A stretch of DNA of 64,000 bases from Centroberyx gerrardi (GCF_048128805.1 NC_136012.1:10700621-10764620); one strand, 5' to 3'. Shown: positions 24,375-38,379, counted from the first letter of the stretch. Notes: generated from the letters alone by a model not told the origin. Made by a program: numbers and translations.

Positions 24375-25504
24375 AAGAGCCATATATGCAAACCACCTGG
24401 TCTTCCAGACCTAGACAGCCTATGATGGAACTAAGTGATTCATAGTTTATTTGTAGGTCACCGTCTACTGTCTATACTGTATTGTGCTGACCTTACAGGA
24501 CTGCTGCAGCCCAAGCTAATCTGACAGGACATAACTTTCTCACACAGAAAACACTACACACAAGATTTTATACTTGGCGGTGCAAAGATAATTTATTTTT
24601 TAAAAAGGTGATGTGGATGCAGCTTTCCACGGATGCTGCTTTGTGGCCTGCTGACCCCGTTACCCTATTTTGTAGGGCAAATGTACAAGCCAGTTAAATG
24701 TGTGATAAACGTCTGCACTATCCTCCCATTACAGCTCTCCAAGAAATAATAACGAAAAAGCTATGGTGATGTTTCGATTTACAACCCACGAGTATAGTAA
24801 GCACTGCATGACCCACATTTATGGGTGACATTGGAGGCTGTAGCATTGACCCCACCCTGAGAACACAGCCAGGCCCTCTTACTGAGCATGCCCACTAGGC
24901 CATGTGGAGGAAGCATTGATCATGCCACGGAAGTGTGAAAGATGCTGATGACACAGAGCCATCACATCATCTCCTCTTCCACTGACAGATACAGCTGGGC
25001 TGGCCTACTCCACTGGGAAGCATCCGCAGAGGGGGTCAATGAATCAATTAGCAACTATATGTACTACTGCAGAGATAATGGATGATACTGTACAAACACA
25101 AACACACACACAGACAATTTGTGTGTGCTATTGCCATATTACAGTGCATTAGTTGGTAAAATCAACCATGCCCTTATTGAGGCAATTTTTCAGTCCCATT
25201 TTCACTTATGAATTCCGTATGCATTGATGAAAGTCACATTTCCTGAGGATATGATAATTGAATGCGCTGAATAATTAATAGTGAATAAATGGTGGTTAAA
25301 TAAAGATGCACAATATTTGGTCCCTGAACAGATAAGTAGTGCACGATGAATCCAGTGGTTAACTACGTGTGTGCATGTTAGTCTGCCTGCCAGTCTGTGG
25401 TTTACCTCTCGTGAGTGAGTTTCAAGAAGAAATGGTAGGGGAGAGACCAAGAGCGTTGTGGTATGATGGGGCGGGGGAGCAGTGAAAAGTAGGTGATGGA
25501 GAGG

Positions 25505-25507
<3 letters not shown>
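24375..25507. other. Spacer, no gene seen
   Basis: Mixed-composition DNA without a recognisable coding exon, RNA gene or mobile element. Some stretches, such as 24840-25030, have even base composition and no repeats and could be conserved non-coding DNA; this cannot be judged without an alignment. Confidence 0.5.
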
Positions 25508-25575
<68 letters not shown>

Positions 25576-25576
25576 G
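25508..25576. repeat. (GA)n microsatellite
   Basis: About 69 bp of GA with a single AAA interruption near the end. Confidence 0.95.
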
Positions 25577-27170
25577 TAGGTTTTTGGGTGTGTTCACTGC
25601 ATTGTTAAAGGGCTGCCAATCAGTAGATCACAAATACATATATTTTACATGATATTATAAAATATATATAATATAATGATATTCTCATAATCCTTTGAAT
25701 GTAGCCATCAGTATGTGTTTGTGCCTGTGAGTAAGTGCGTGTTTAGGGGCGTGTACCGTACTGTGCATCTGTGTGAGTGCATTGAGTAGATGGGGGAAGG
25801 GTGTTGTCGGAACATGCTCTAAGGCGAGTCTCCCCCCCGCCTCTTTTCTCCTCTCTCCTTCTGCACAGCTCTCTCGTCTCCATGGCAACGACATCTCATG
25901 GGCTGACATGATGCATGTGTGCACGCACAAACACACACACACACAGGAGAAACACACTAATACACCAGGCTATGGGCTCAAAAGGCAGTGGATAGTGTGA
26001 AAGGTAACACAATTCCTTCTGGATTTCCTACCCATTTATATAGTGCTCTTCTATTCAGACTGAGTTCTTATCTGTTACTGTTCCCAGTCACGCTGCAGTG
26101 TCTCACTGAACAAAGCAGATCACAGCATAATGACAGGCGGAAACATGCACACACTCACACTCACATACACAAACACACACATACACATACAGCAGGCCAG
26201 CCAGGGTTGCAGTTGGGCTGCTCATGCATTGGTAATGTAGCTCTGCAGCAGCATATTCACTATGACAGGTCCACTTTAGCAGCAGCGCCTGCTTCTCTTT
26301 CCACCCCCACACCCCCACAGAGAGGCTGACCTTCTCATTCAGCCATGCCCAGCCCCCTGTACCCTCTCTGGGCCAGGGCTCTGGAGACACCCCTACCCCC
26401 CCACCCCCCCCCCACCCCCTCTCCTCTGCAGTCCACAGACTACATCCTGCTTTGTGTGGACAGATACTGATGTCATACTGTGTTGTTTGTGTATGGGGAG
26501 TTCAGCTAATTAGGGCATGAGGGGGCAGCATACACCGTGTGGAGGTTTCCATCTTGATTCAATAACTAGCTTCCAGTGCAACACCTCCATTATGGAAAAC
26601 CAAACAGGCAGGGTTGATGCCTATTGTTCAGATCAATTCCTCCATACCTTGTCTGTGTGTGTCTGTCTGAGGTGTAGAACCATATTCACTTTTGTAATAT
26701 GGCTCACGCAGCACTGGATTGTAGAAACAGTGTGACTAGAACCACACCCTAATGCAGTAGTACACTAATGACTTAAGTACTCTGACACAGCAGAAGGGAT
26801 GGAGGGAGGGAAAGAGAAGGATAGGTGGGGAGAAAGACACTGGAATGTAATGTCATAGAGAGAGAAGAGTGAAATGAAAGAAGAGGAAGCAGGTTGTAGT
26901 AACGAGTGGAGGAGGAACAGATAAGCCTCTTGGAAGAAAAGGGAATGTAAAAATAGAAGGAAATGTAATCATCTTTTCATGAGATCAGAATTTCCAAAAT
27001 GTGAAAATTACATGCATATCTATCACATGGCATTTAGAATCACTGAGCAAATTGGATATTCCTGTAATTTATTTTTCACAACCAAAAATAATTACCATAA
27101 TTCAAAATTTGCATACATGCACAGACACACACCCAGAGATGTAGGTATACACACAAACGCACGCAAAGAT

Positions 27171-27174
<4 letters not shown>
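25577..27174. other. Spacer with scattered CA repeats and a purine-rich tract
   Basis: Holds short CA runs (around 25929-25945 and 26146-26190), a C-rich run near 26395-26418 and a purine-rich tract at about 26787-26960. No coding exon recognised on either strand. Confidence 0.55.

Positions 27175-27224
<50 letters not shown>
27175..27224. repeat. (AG)n microsatellite
   Basis: 50 bp of AG/GA repeat. Confidence 0.95.
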
Positions 27225-27227
<3 letters not shown>

Positions 27228-28130
27228 TTGCTCCTTGTATTTAATCCAACTACCACTTAATCATTTATTTCCAAATCTGCGCTCGCCTCCACTGGTTCCT
27301 GGAATAAGTAGGACAGGGGCGGGTCTGGGAAACATGAGCCGGAACAAGATGAAAACCAGGACACAGCAATATGGAATGTGCCCATGCACACACACACACT
27401 AGAGACAGACCAACACACTGTTCACTCATTTGGAAAGTAGTGGCACAATGCCCAAAAATCACATAATTAGTTACTCTACTGTAAAATAACAGGCAGAGAA
27501 AACAGCATGCCATTGTTGCCAAAGCTATTGCTCCATTTGACGGAGTGATGAGTTGTAACGGCTTAATTGGAGAGACATGACAGTAGTACTTTGGCTTTAA
27601 CATATTACATGTAGTCTTCCTACATATCCACTGTTCCTAATAAAGTATCTATGCCATGCTTTCTACTTTTCTGCACAATTTTCCAGACACATTCTAGCTG
27701 ATGTTTCAACCACTTTTTTTTCACCAACAGTGCACCCACACTCACACACATACCCACACATTGTTCTCATTTGATACAATGACACTGCCCACCCCATCAG
27801 TAGAATATGTCACTTTACAGAAGATACGTAGCCTGTGTAAAGGGCCCTCTGATTACTAATGTCAATGTAGTCTCAATACGCGGAAACTATGCTATCACTA
27901 CTCACGTCAAAACCAGACCAGTCATGCTACCATTACCTAAGTCAACAGAGCGTGATGTGTTATTGAAGCTGCAGTGTTGAATCCAATTGGTAGTCAACAG
28001 CAACAGCACGCATGCCAGTGTCTGGGTTTGGAGTTTAGCTGCAGGGAAAATGCATAGAGAGGATCTGACACACAAACAAGCTAACAAAAACCCTCCTTCT
28101 TTCTCAGAGATGTGGCCAAGTGTGGACTTG
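27225..28130. other. Spacer, no gene seen
   Basis: Open frames here (up to 112 codons on the minus strand) have no recognisable domain and no conserved neighbours. No repeat family recognised. Confidence 0.5.
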
Positions 28131-28199
28131 ATGTGTGTGTGTATGTGTGTTAGAGAGAGTGAGAGTAAGAGAGTGTGTGTGTGAGAGAGAAACAGAGAC

Positions 28200-28236
<37 letters not shown>
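28131..28236. repeat. Compound (TG)n/(AG)n microsatellite
   Basis: TG repeats pass into interrupted GA repeats, ending in about 30 bp of pure GA. Confidence 0.9.
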
Positions 28237-28239
<3 letters not shown>

Positions 28240-30230
28240 TGTGTTTGTATGCATGAATTTCACTCATATATAGCTCATTGAGAATGTCATGTGTGACTCA
28301 TTCTATTAAAAAACACTCTACCTAATCCAGCAAATAGATTGCAGTAGCTTACAAACAGTCATGGTGTCCTTTGCAACAGCAGACCAATCATTTTATCAAA
28401 GCTGTGAACATGATTGGTTGTTCAGTAAGGTTTGGTAACAGCAAAGGCAGCATGGAAATCTCTGATTGGTTGGCTAGAATGAATGTGACTGTAATGGACA
28501 CTCTGATTGGCTCTACATTGTGCCTAGCGACAAAGGCAGTGTCCGATAGATCTCTGCTTCCCCAGTGAACAGCTGCATCATAATTGATTCACTACCTCCC
28601 CTCCCTTGTATCCATGGTGACGCAGATGCAGCCCCCCTCAGAGTCCCTCCCTGCCCCCCACCTCTCCACCCCGTCTTTATGAGCACTCTGTCCATGTGCC
28701 AAGGACAGGGCATTGGCACACACACCCCAATCACACCCATACACACACCTTTGGTGAATCCCAGAAGATTTACGGTTAGATTTCACTTCATTATGCGCAT
28801 TCATGTATTTCACATATAATACATACATTTAGCATATAACAGCATATAAGACACACACACACACATACACACACACAGAAACAATCTCAACCAAACCATT
28901 TTTGTGGGATTAAAAATAAATCTAGCTTTATAGTCAGGCATGGATAACCTAGATTTGTCAATCAAACAGTTCACTGGGGGAGAGGGCATGGACCCGTGCT
29001 TGGTTTAAAGTAGACTGAGCAGAAAATGAGTTGGACCTGCTATTCATGGATCAATAAAGACACAGAAACCCATTAGCAATACCAGTCAATACAAAAACAC
29101 ACACAAAGTTGGAACAAGATAAATAATTGAATGTATCGACACACAGACACACATACAGTACAAGTGAAAAGGCTGGTATTTTCCGCTTTTTGCCACAAGG
29201 GGGAGACTTTCTTTTCTTTTTCTTTGTTCTCTAGAGCTGAAGGGAGCGGTTTCACACACACATACACACACACACATTGCAGTCAGAGGCAGGCAAAGCT
29301 ACATAATGTTATATTAGATTAGCACACTCACACACTCCACAAACCGTATCAATGGTACAGATACACTAGCTGCCTTGGTGTCTGCCACACATTTCTCTTG
29401 CCTGCGGAAATTAAAAAGCCAACTCTCCCAGATAGGGAAAGCAGATGTGGACGTATCTAATAATACCTGGCACACTCTCAGCCAGCCTGATACATATCAA
29501 AACAATGACTTGCAACAGAGAGAAAGACAGGGAGATAATTCCATCTTGCTACAGCTGAAGATATGCAGAGTAGATCACCCCTACAGATGCAGATAACAAG
29601 AACAAATACACAGCAACCACAAAGTATAAATACACAGCTCTTTACAAAACCTATTCTTTATTTCACAAATCTAGCCTGATCACAAACTTACTATAATACC
29701 TATAATGATTATCCACACTTTGGCTGTCTCTTATTTTCCATGGATCAGCACACAAGATATATCCATGTACCTTTAAAGCATTGTGTAATGCCTATTTTTG
29801 CTTTCTTATTAGTTATGCAGTATTGAGTATGCAGCATGCAGTGCTGCATATGAATTGCAGAGCAGTGCATTGCAGGTCCAGGCCTGCTGCATGAGGCCTT
29901 GGCCCATTTCTTTAAATAAGGGCCTGAATAATAGAGGAGAGTGCTGGTCTGCAGAGAATCAGACATTGGAAGCAGTTTGAAGTGGTTTTGTGAGACTGCT
30001 CCACTTTCCACAGAAAATGAAGATGATAACTATTTATAAAATAATGACTTGCCTGGCGATCATTCTTGCTGCAGCCCTGCAGCTCTTTTAGAATAGCAAA
30101 CACCATCTTCCACTCTCATCAGCATCAAAACTTAATCAGCTACATGGACATCACCTTAGCACATGTAGCAACAGAAGCTTCTGTTACTGTGGTGAGGATG
30201 TGCTTAGCCCTTAAGATCTAGGTGCAACAT
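28237..30230. other. Spacer with one CTCF-like motif
   Basis: No coding exon recognised. A CTCF-like sequence is listed separately at 29191-29206. Short CA runs occur near 28851-28876 and 29253-29277, and a 16-bp perfect palindrome (AACAGAAGCTTCTGTT) at 30170-30185. Confidence 0.5.
29191..29206 (+). promoter_or_regulatory. CTCF-like motif in spacer
   Basis: TGCCACAAGGGGGAGA resembles the CTCF core CCAC-AGGGGGC apart from one late position. Mammalian Pcdh enhancers carry CTCF sites that loop to the CSEs; a spacer site could act likewise, but a single motif by eye is weak evidence. Confidence 0.3.
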
Positions 30231-30273
30231 GCGTGTGTGTGTGTGTGTGTGTGTATGTGTATATATGTGTGTT
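30231..30273. repeat. (TG)n microsatellite
   Basis: TG run passing into TA/TG. Confidence 0.85.
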
Positions 30274-31833
30274 TGCTTCCTCTACTTTGTTCATCAGCAC
30301 TGAGGTTACATGAGCTAAGATGAAATGGCATGTATTACCACTGACAATAAACCATACAACAAATGCATCATAGAAAAGAACATACTGTAAATGCATCTGT
30401 GAGAGAGGAGAGGAGGATTAAAACTAATAACAGTAGAAAATAAAGTAGAAATAGTAATAGTAGAAATATAATACAATAGTAGAAATATAATACAAATATA
30501 ATAGACAAAATTCTTGAAGGAAGACTACAGACATGGAGAGAGATGGAGGCGAGTTAAACCCCTGTGATTTTAACAATATACACATTGCCATAAGGAGAGG
30601 AACAGTGAGTGAAAGGAATTTAATCTCCATGATCTGTCTCAAAATCTTCTTTGACAAGTATCGTCTTCAAGAATAAGTTAGCCTTAAGAATAACACCCAG
30701 TTTCCTCGCCCTGTTTATGTGTTTTCGATCATGCAACACTCTTTGCAACGAGCTTGCAACATTCTTTCTTGGCATACATTAACACGCTGGGAGATGAAGC
30801 CATAAAAATATTTTGCACACAGGCCTGAAAAGACCAAAAGATAAGACATTAGGGAGAATAATGGGACACATAGTACAAAATAAAGAATAATAACGGAAGT
30901 CTTCATTCACATTAATTCACATTCCAACAGGGGTAAAGCCAAAGGTGGTGCCAGATAAACCATCAAACTGAAGCAGATGAGGAGACAGAAGAGAGAAAAT
31001 AAAAGACGTCAACAGCAGCCTGGACTTCATCTTAGTTTGAGTGGCGTCCTAATTTATTCTCTCTGCTGCTGATTTTACAAAGCTACTCTTCATGGCATCA
31101 TTAAGACAATTCCTCCTAATCGCATTAGAAGAGCACATAGTAGAATTATCACTTTACACACAGTTAGCGGAAGACCTAATCCATGAAAACTGGGAATACT
31201 GAAAGCACTGGCAAAATGGGAAGATTGCTTTGAGATAGATTTCTAATTCAAAGCACCTGGAGGAAGAGGGAGAATTACTTGTGGGGTTTTTTGTGGGTGT
31301 CTGATAAGGCACAGTGGAAGCACTATGTGCACATTCCACTGCTTCACTACTACGTTAGAGGACAAGGCAAAGTGAATCGGGATTAGGAAGGACACTAGGC
31401 AGTAAACAAGGGCTTAGGGAACAATTCTATTCCAGTCTCATCACAAAGACCCCCATGTACAGGAGTCAATAAACAAGCAGACCAGACTCCTTGTTATTTC
31501 GGGGGTATGTTTTTCAATTGTCTTGTTTGTTTCTTCTCAGATCTGCTCCTCTAACATGCAACTCACATTAGATTCAGATTCTCACTTCATTATCTGGCAC
31601 GATGCATTGAAGATTTAGCTGATCTAGTCCATGCATCGTATGCTCAATGGCCTTGTTACTGGCTATGACACACTGCTGATATCTAAACCATCAGACTAGA
31701 CTCATCAGAACACAGCGACACGCTAAGAGTGATGCACACAGACCTGGACTGTTTACTCTTTGTTGGGGGGTAAGCTAGGCAGACGGACAGACAGACAGGC
31801 AGTCACACACACACACACACACGCACACACTAT
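30274..31833. other. Spacer, no gene seen
   Basis: AT-rich; 30990-31330 lacks simple repeats and has several TAAT-type homeodomain cores (CCTAATTTATT, CCTAATCGCATTAG), so it is a possible enhancer. No coding exon recognised. Confidence 0.45.
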
Positions 31834-32507
31834 GGCTGCACAATTAATCATAGCTAATGGTATATCACAATTTTATGTTTCCACATTAAGAACCATGTAA
31901 TTTGGTGAAAGTGAAAGTGATGGTGTGATATGTCAAGAGCTTCCATTACACACAACATGCACCCATGTGACCAAAACTAAAGAGAGAGAAATCTTACAGA
32001 GACCATCTTTGGAAAAATGTAGCGGCGAGCAAAGTAGTAAAGAACAGATAGGCCCAACAGAGAGGAAGACCAGAACCAGAGAGAAAAGTCCCAAGTTGAC
32101 ACTCCCAAGTGTGGACATAAAAATGTTGTTTAGTTCTTAAAAAAAGTATCATCCCCTGTCCTTTGGAGATACAATGGTTTTAAACCAGATGACGATAAAC
32201 AAGTGCAGATTCTGTTTGCCTTAAGGTTGTAGCAGTGGTCCAAAGTAATAAAGTAGTAATTATTTATTATTTCAAATATAAATATGGACCACAATAGGAG
32301 TAAGATGGTAAGAGTGAAAACAAGACCTGCTGCTGCTACTTAAAGAAATACTGCACTGAAAAAAAGTAAAAATATATGTTAAAGAGTAAAAGTGCAATAA
32401 AATAATTTTGTTTCCTTAAACAGACATAAATAATTGTGATTAATGATTGTGACTGCACTATTTAGCAAAATAATCGTGATCATCATTTTTGCCATAATCA
32501 TGCAGCC
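31834..32507. mobile_element. Non-autonomous hAT-like DNA transposon (miniature element), decayed
   Basis: Imperfect terminal inverted repeats: GGCTGCACAATTAAT at 31834 and its inverted partner ending ATTATGCAGCC-like at 32507 (inner strand GGCTGCATGATTATGG). This 'GGCTGCACGATTAAT' terminus is common in fish hAT-like miniature elements. About 674 bp, no transposase frame. CA repeats abut both ends (31804-31829 and from 32508), so it seems to sit inside a CA microsatellite, which hides any target-site duplication. Confidence 0.55.
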
Positions 32508-32575
<68 letters not shown>

Positions 32576-32594
32576 CACACACACACACACACAA
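32508..32594. repeat. (CA)n microsatellite
   Basis: About 87 bp, nearly pure, directly abutting the end of the miniature transposon. Confidence 0.95.
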
Positions 32595-32739
32595 ACTGAA
32601 GTAATGTCATTAGTGCCTCATGGCTATACCAAGCACTAGCAGAGCTTTGTACTCAAAAATGTCACTTGATCAGAATGACACGGTCAATAAAGTGTTAGTT
32701 GACAACGCAGAGATGTATCACATAATACTTAAGATGCTA

Positions 32740-32865
32740 GCGGTCCTCTGTGGCTCAACTGGTGGCATGGCACTAAAACAACAGGGTTAGGGGGCAGATT
32801 CCCATTGCAACCACCTATGCTAAGAATGTATGCACATATGGTGAGACATTAAAAGGATAAGTGTC
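32740..32865 (+). mobile_element. tRNA-derived SINE fragment, decayed
   Basis: An A-box-like TGGCTCAACTGG at 32751 and a degraded B-box region (GGTTAGGGGGCAGATTCCC) follow the order of a fish tRNA-derived SINE (TGGCTCAGTTGGTAGAGC...GGTTCGATTCCC), continued by AATGTATGCAC as in those elements. No target-site duplication identified. Confidence 0.55.
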
Positions 32866-33980
32866 AGTCTAACGGCATATGTGAGAATACTGCGGAATCT
32901 GAAACCATGCCATGTCAGTATAAGTCATGTTGAGTCAAACTTATTTCTCTAGCCCTTCATCACAAAGCATGTCTCAAAGGACTTTACAGATCCAGCAACA
33001 ATCCTTCCTTGATCTGACTAATCAACAATCAATCACAAAACAAAATGATGCAATACAGTATGAAAACAAAGCACAATATACAAAATAGCATGTCTGACAG
33101 TCCTCACACTGCAAATGAAGTAGCCATTTACAACCAAAAAACAACATCAGTTTAAGAAAGAATAGTCCAATCAGGCACTCTGGCTTCACATAGGACACAC
33201 ACAGTAACACAGGGAAGACTCAGATTCTTTTGTCTTTGGCTCCATGCCTAGGGCTGTAAAGGGTCAGACTGAGGTTTGGCAGTGCTTCCTATGTTGCTAC
33301 TTCTGCTTCAGTCATATGGGAGAGAGAAAAAGATTGCCGCTCTGAAAGGTGGGGAGCATGCTGGATGGAATACAGAATAAACTGCAAAAATATATATCCC
33401 AATAGCAATCAGCAACAAAATTAAGATTAAAAAATGTAAATGAAAAGAGAGGCAAGAGAGAAAGAACAAGCCAGCCTCTGAACCGAGTGCTGAGTGGGGA
33501 GAAAGAGAAAGGTGTCAGCCATTTTCTATCAGCCTGCACTCACGCAAAGCGACAGAGGGGGGCATAAGAGAGAGCACCAGCCAGAGGAAATCAGATTGTG
33601 TGGGAGGTGGACAGGAAAGAAGAAAACCGGAGAAAGAGATTCTTTGTGTGAGGAGGAGAGTGAAAAGAGGTTTGGAGAGAAAGAGAGGGATTGAAGAAAC
33701 GAGCAAGCAGGCAAAGGAAGGGAAACCGTTGCAGGGAGAAGATGAGAAGGAATGTACATCAGGCTGAAAACAAGAGGACAGGACAGTGATAAGGGGGATA
33801 AAGTAGGGAGAAGGGGGAAAGGTGGCTGGAGGGAGGAGAGAGTGGGATATGTCTGACTCATTCAGGCTTACAGCATAACACTCATCTTCCACACCCATAT
33901 CTCATTGTTTTATTCATACACTGCACCCACAAGATAAGATGGCGGGAGACATAAGAGAACATTGACTGACAGAACACAGA
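32866..33980. other. Spacer with unclassified repeat and purine-rich tract
   Basis: About 32940-33060 (AACTTATTTCTCTAGCCC..CAAAGGACTTTACAGA) resembles a widespread fish interspersed repeat of uncertain class. 33549-33846 is strongly purine-rich on the + strand. The resulting long minus-strand Ser/Pro/Leu-rich open frames are compositional artefacts. Confidence 0.4.
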
Positions 33981-33989
33981 ACACATACA

Positions 33990-34036
<47 letters not shown>
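33981..34036. repeat. (CA)n microsatellite
   Basis: CA run with two early TA interruptions. Confidence 0.93.
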
Positions 34037-34038
<2 letters not shown>

Positions 34039-37000
34039 GGGTGTGGCTAACGTGCATCACATAAGCAGGTCTCACAAATATCAAGCTAGAATAATAGCAT
34101 TAAAACTAAATGCCCAAATTTCTGATTCCACTTTTTATGACAGATGGTTCACCTAAAAATAAACACAGCAGACTCACTTTGGGAAATGAAAAGCTACATG
34201 TGGGCTGAGATGACTCACTCACTGTCCAGGCCTAAAACGCTACAGATTGTGGGATGATATTTTTACAAATACATGCATACCATACCATACATTTTTGAGT
34301 TTCACAAAAGCAAGGGTGGAAGATTTTTTCCAACCATAGAGGCACATGTTATACTTACACTGAAGTTAGTAACTGATGGAAAAGTATAAAAACTGTGACA
34401 TTTTGGTACCTGACATTTTTCTTCTAGTAATGTTTCATAAGCAGGCAGGTATAAGAGAGTGAGATTCTATAGTAGGCTACAAATCTATAGACAGATCACA
34501 GACAACAACCTATAGGATAATTCTCCTTTGGTAAAATTCTGCTCACACTCCAGGCTGACAACAGTGTAAGAAAAAACTGAAAGAAAGACAACAATATTGT
34601 GCTGTGGCAAAATTAAATGAGCCATTAATACAGACAAAGTCTCATGATACAGTCATTTGCTGTAAATACCTGAAGCGAGAACTTTCAGAGCAATAAGAAT
34701 ACTGTTGCTTGCACACAAAAATGAACTAACTCGAAGCAAGTCCAAGCATTTACCCAAGATGCTTAGCGGGAGCACTAGGAGGGGGCAAATAGCCACAGGG
34801 GGAAAGGAACCCTGCAGCTGGAGACTGGATCCCTCTAACAGCTAAGATCTTATCCCACCCATGGCTGGAAATAAACACAGCATAGTTTCATCAGTCAAGT
34901 GTATGGCAACTGTGGCCATATACCCTATCTACCCCACAGTGAGCAGTGCAAGGATACTGCTGGGAGGATACAATCCTCTTACCAAGGTTGCATTCAAGAT
35001 CCTAACAGCTGGCTCAGTGTTTCCCTCACCCATTCATACTTTCTTCAATCAGAGATTACAATCCAATCCACTAGAAAAGAGGACATTTCGCTGTCCTGCC
35101 TCTGTGTTGCAACAGGGCGAACTTCAAGTGGACATTCAACCAAGTGTGCCTTCCCTAGCTTTCCAATTCATGACCGGCTGCCTTGGATGCAGCTTCGTGC
35201 TGAACCCACAGTCAGTTCAATCCTCCGGGCACACAGTGATGACCTAAACACAGCAGCAGATGTTGGGGCTGGACGAGCACAGATGCTTAACAAGAGTCGT
35301 ATAGACCTACATCTGTACTCATCTCTGTTGATTCAGAAAAAAAGGAAATTTAAAAATAGCACACACCTAACAGCATTTTATAAAGCTATCAAGCATAGGT
35401 TATTACATCAGAAAGATATATAGGAAAAGTATTGTTTTATACAATCACAGTGCAACAGGGTTATTGTTCACGTATACAGACAGAGTAAAGTCTGTTGATT
35501 CAGGAAAATTGACAATTATAGACCCATATCGGCATGGTACAGGACCACAGAACTTAAATAGATAGAACAGTCCTTCCACTGTTTGCCATGGTAATTTGGC
35601 TAGTACAGCATAAAATGGCGATTATAGAATTTTAAGGGCTAGTTGCTATGGTGACAACACAAGTCTGGGCATTAAGGCCATAAAGTCTGTCACACTTGCT
35701 TGAGAACTGTGCAGATGAGTCTGTTAGCAAACTGTCAAAATTCAAATGAAAGCTAACATTAGCGACAAGGTTAACGTAGCTTTATCAAAGACTGTACTTC
35801 TCCCTCTAGCTCTTCTAGTCAACATTAGCATGTTAGCAATCCATGGCAGCAAGGAGACAGAGAAGCTGCTTTGGTTCTTGCTGGAAAACCTCTCACCTCA
35901 GCGACTTGCTGTAAATCGGTTTATACTGAAGATAGAGCAATGGTTCACATAAAAATGGCCGCCGCTCCGACCTTCCCGGAGTGTTGATTTGAATGAGAAT
36001 GACCGTTCTATCCATTCAAGGTCTGTGTACAGGACCCTGAGCTGTATAAGATCATTTCATCCAGCACGGGTTTAACACGAGACACACAGTGTGTACAATT
36101 TTCTTTTCCTCTGGGACATTCATAAGTGCAATGTTGTTATTACCCCTAGAAATAGACCAGGCTGACACCCTGGAGAGAGGCCTCTGTGCCTGACCCTGAT
36201 TCAGTTGCAGTGGAGTGAGTCTGAAGTAAGAGTGACAGGGCCCAACATACAGAATTCATCCACACAACCATGCAGCCAATGGACTAAGACATAATGAAAT
36301 TGAGGGCTTATATAACTCTGAGTGGTGGAGAGGAGAAAGGGTCAGAACTACTCACACACTACCAAGCATGAAGGAGATGCAGGGAGTGAGATAGAAAGAG
36401 AGACGCACAAAGATCTCAGAGAAATAGAAACAGGAGTCCTTTCAAACACATAATATATTAAACAGAGAGGTAATCCGGTATGGCTTGCTGGACCAATTCA
36501 CAAGTAAAACTGACGTGCCATCAACATGGCAGAACCAGGTCTGACTCTGACCCATATAGAGAGGAGCAGTGACTAGCCTGGGCCTACTCACATCAGAGAT
36601 ACACATGGCTCCGAACCAGTCTCGTAATGTTCCAGGACAAATGACAAGAGCAAAAGGATCTGCGCCAGAGACCTACACTGAGTCTTGGCCCACGGTTTAA
36701 TATGTGACCCAAAATGAAATTTTGGCCTTGTGACTGGCACGATGTGCTGTCCAGTGCTTGCAATCAGAATGACGGCAATACTGTTTGGGTGAAATCTGTG
36801 TCAATGTCGCACATAAGAAAACACCTGCAGTATCAATTCACAGAGGCACAGCACTTCAACCAATTTTGAACTTTTATATATCCGGTTGAAAGTCACAAAA
36901 TGAAAATGCCATACCAAAGAGAAATATCAAATTAAAATGTAATGCAGTGAGTCTAACTTTTGATATACAAAAGAGGTATTAGGCTACATTTCTGTGTGTC

Positions 37001-38330
37001 CAGCCCTTCTCTGCCACTCTGCGTCCACAGTAGAGCACTACACACAAATGTACACACAGAGCTTATGAGCCAATACCTAAACCGTACTGCCGCAGTGGCT
37101 GTACTTGCTGACATTCACAATAAGAACCTCCTGATTCACCGATACCAAATCACCTGGATGGTCTGGGGAGAGGAAGTGCTGACACACATACACACCCAGC
37201 GAGAGTACATCCAGCAAAGACAAACATCAGCAAGCATGTGGCTTATTTAGCACAATGCAACCAATCCATCAAAGGCAAGTGTTAATTTCACTTTGAAAGA
37301 GGATCTCATCAGCTCTATGAGTGAACAAACAACTCTCCAATCAACACCGTCAACTCCCAATAACTGGCACTGAAAAATCAACACTCATTAACACAGGAAA
37401 ATCTGCAGTGTACAGCTTTGAATTAACAGTGAATGGACTCTGACTATGTTAATAGGTAAGAAAGAGAGAGAAGGGCAGGCAAAGGTAGAGAGGCTGAAAG
37501 AGTGCAAAGCACACCAGTGTAGGGCAGGACATAGAACAATAAATGAGATGGACATCTTGGGCAGAATATCCCTGCAGAATTCACATGTAAGATACATAAT
37601 AAGAAAGAGAGAGTGAGAGAAGCAACTGTGGTCCCAGTATTGAGCAACGCTTCTCCCTGTGTAACTAGATACACTCTGAGACCCCCTCCATGCCCATGTA
37701 GAGGGTTCAAGCCAGAGGAAGAGGGAGACGTGGGGCAGTCGGTATTACTGTACTCTGTTTATGTGTTAATTTGGCGTGGGAGGGAACTGTGTAACTCTGT
37801 GTGTGTCTGTGTGTGGGTGTGTCATCTGTGGACAGTAGGGGGAGTATGGGCTGGGGTGGGGGATGGAATGTGCTGAGGTGGAAACTGAAAAGTAACCTAC
37901 TACACCTATAAACCTTGAAAACCCTATGAGTAATGTTCATGTGAAATTCTAAGAAATACTTAAAGCCTTGATTGATAGACATGTGACAAAAGCACAATAT
38001 CCTTGCCGATCCATTTATTTGGAGAGATATATATAGATTGCCAACAATCTACAAAGTGTTCATGAAGTGTAGTGTGCTTCCAAATCTTGTGGATTCTAAC
38101 ATTCTACCTAAACAACAGAATGTTTATATGAAAAGAGAGATATGCATGAACCTATTTTCTGTTGTTTCTAAGCAAAGGCCCTGTCATCAGTGTGATGGGA
38201 TCAATTGTGAGGAGAAAATAAGCTCTCTCTCTGCGTGTATGTGTATCTGTGTGTGTGTGTGTGTGTGTGTTTCAGAGTGGGTGTGTCTTTCTGTGAGTCA
38301 CTATATCACCAGGGGATGCTGCTGTCCTTA

Positions 38331-38331
<1 letters not shown>
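34037..38331. other. Spacer, no gene supported
   Basis: The longest frame (34899-35423, 174 codons, + strand) overlaps another at 34861-35247 and matches no family known to me. 35560-36060 has repeat-like sequence (GCTAACATTAGC, ATGGCCGCCGCTCC) that may be a decayed DNA transposon. A CTCF-like CAGTAGGGGGAG lies at 37833-37844. A short TG run is at 38247-38270. No Pcdh constant exon motif (NPDWRYS or NTDWRFS types) was found on the minus strand. Confidence 0.4.

Positions 38332-38379
<48 letters not shown>

Noticed and set aside
28680-28705. RE1-like sequence on the minus strand (TTGGCACATGGACAG)
   Set aside because: Needs a one-base deletion relative to RE1, and its orientation differs from all others; treated as chance.
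29073-29273. Lys/Glu-rich minus-strand stretch (ENKEKEKK) considered as a Pcdh constant exon end
   Set aside because: Too short, lacks the surrounding constant-region sequence and acceptor, and is caused by a CTTTT-rich run.
34861-35423. Two overlapping + strand frames of 128 and 174 codons in the spacer
   Set aside because: No recognisable domain, mutually exclusive frames and no splice or promoter context; left as unsupported.
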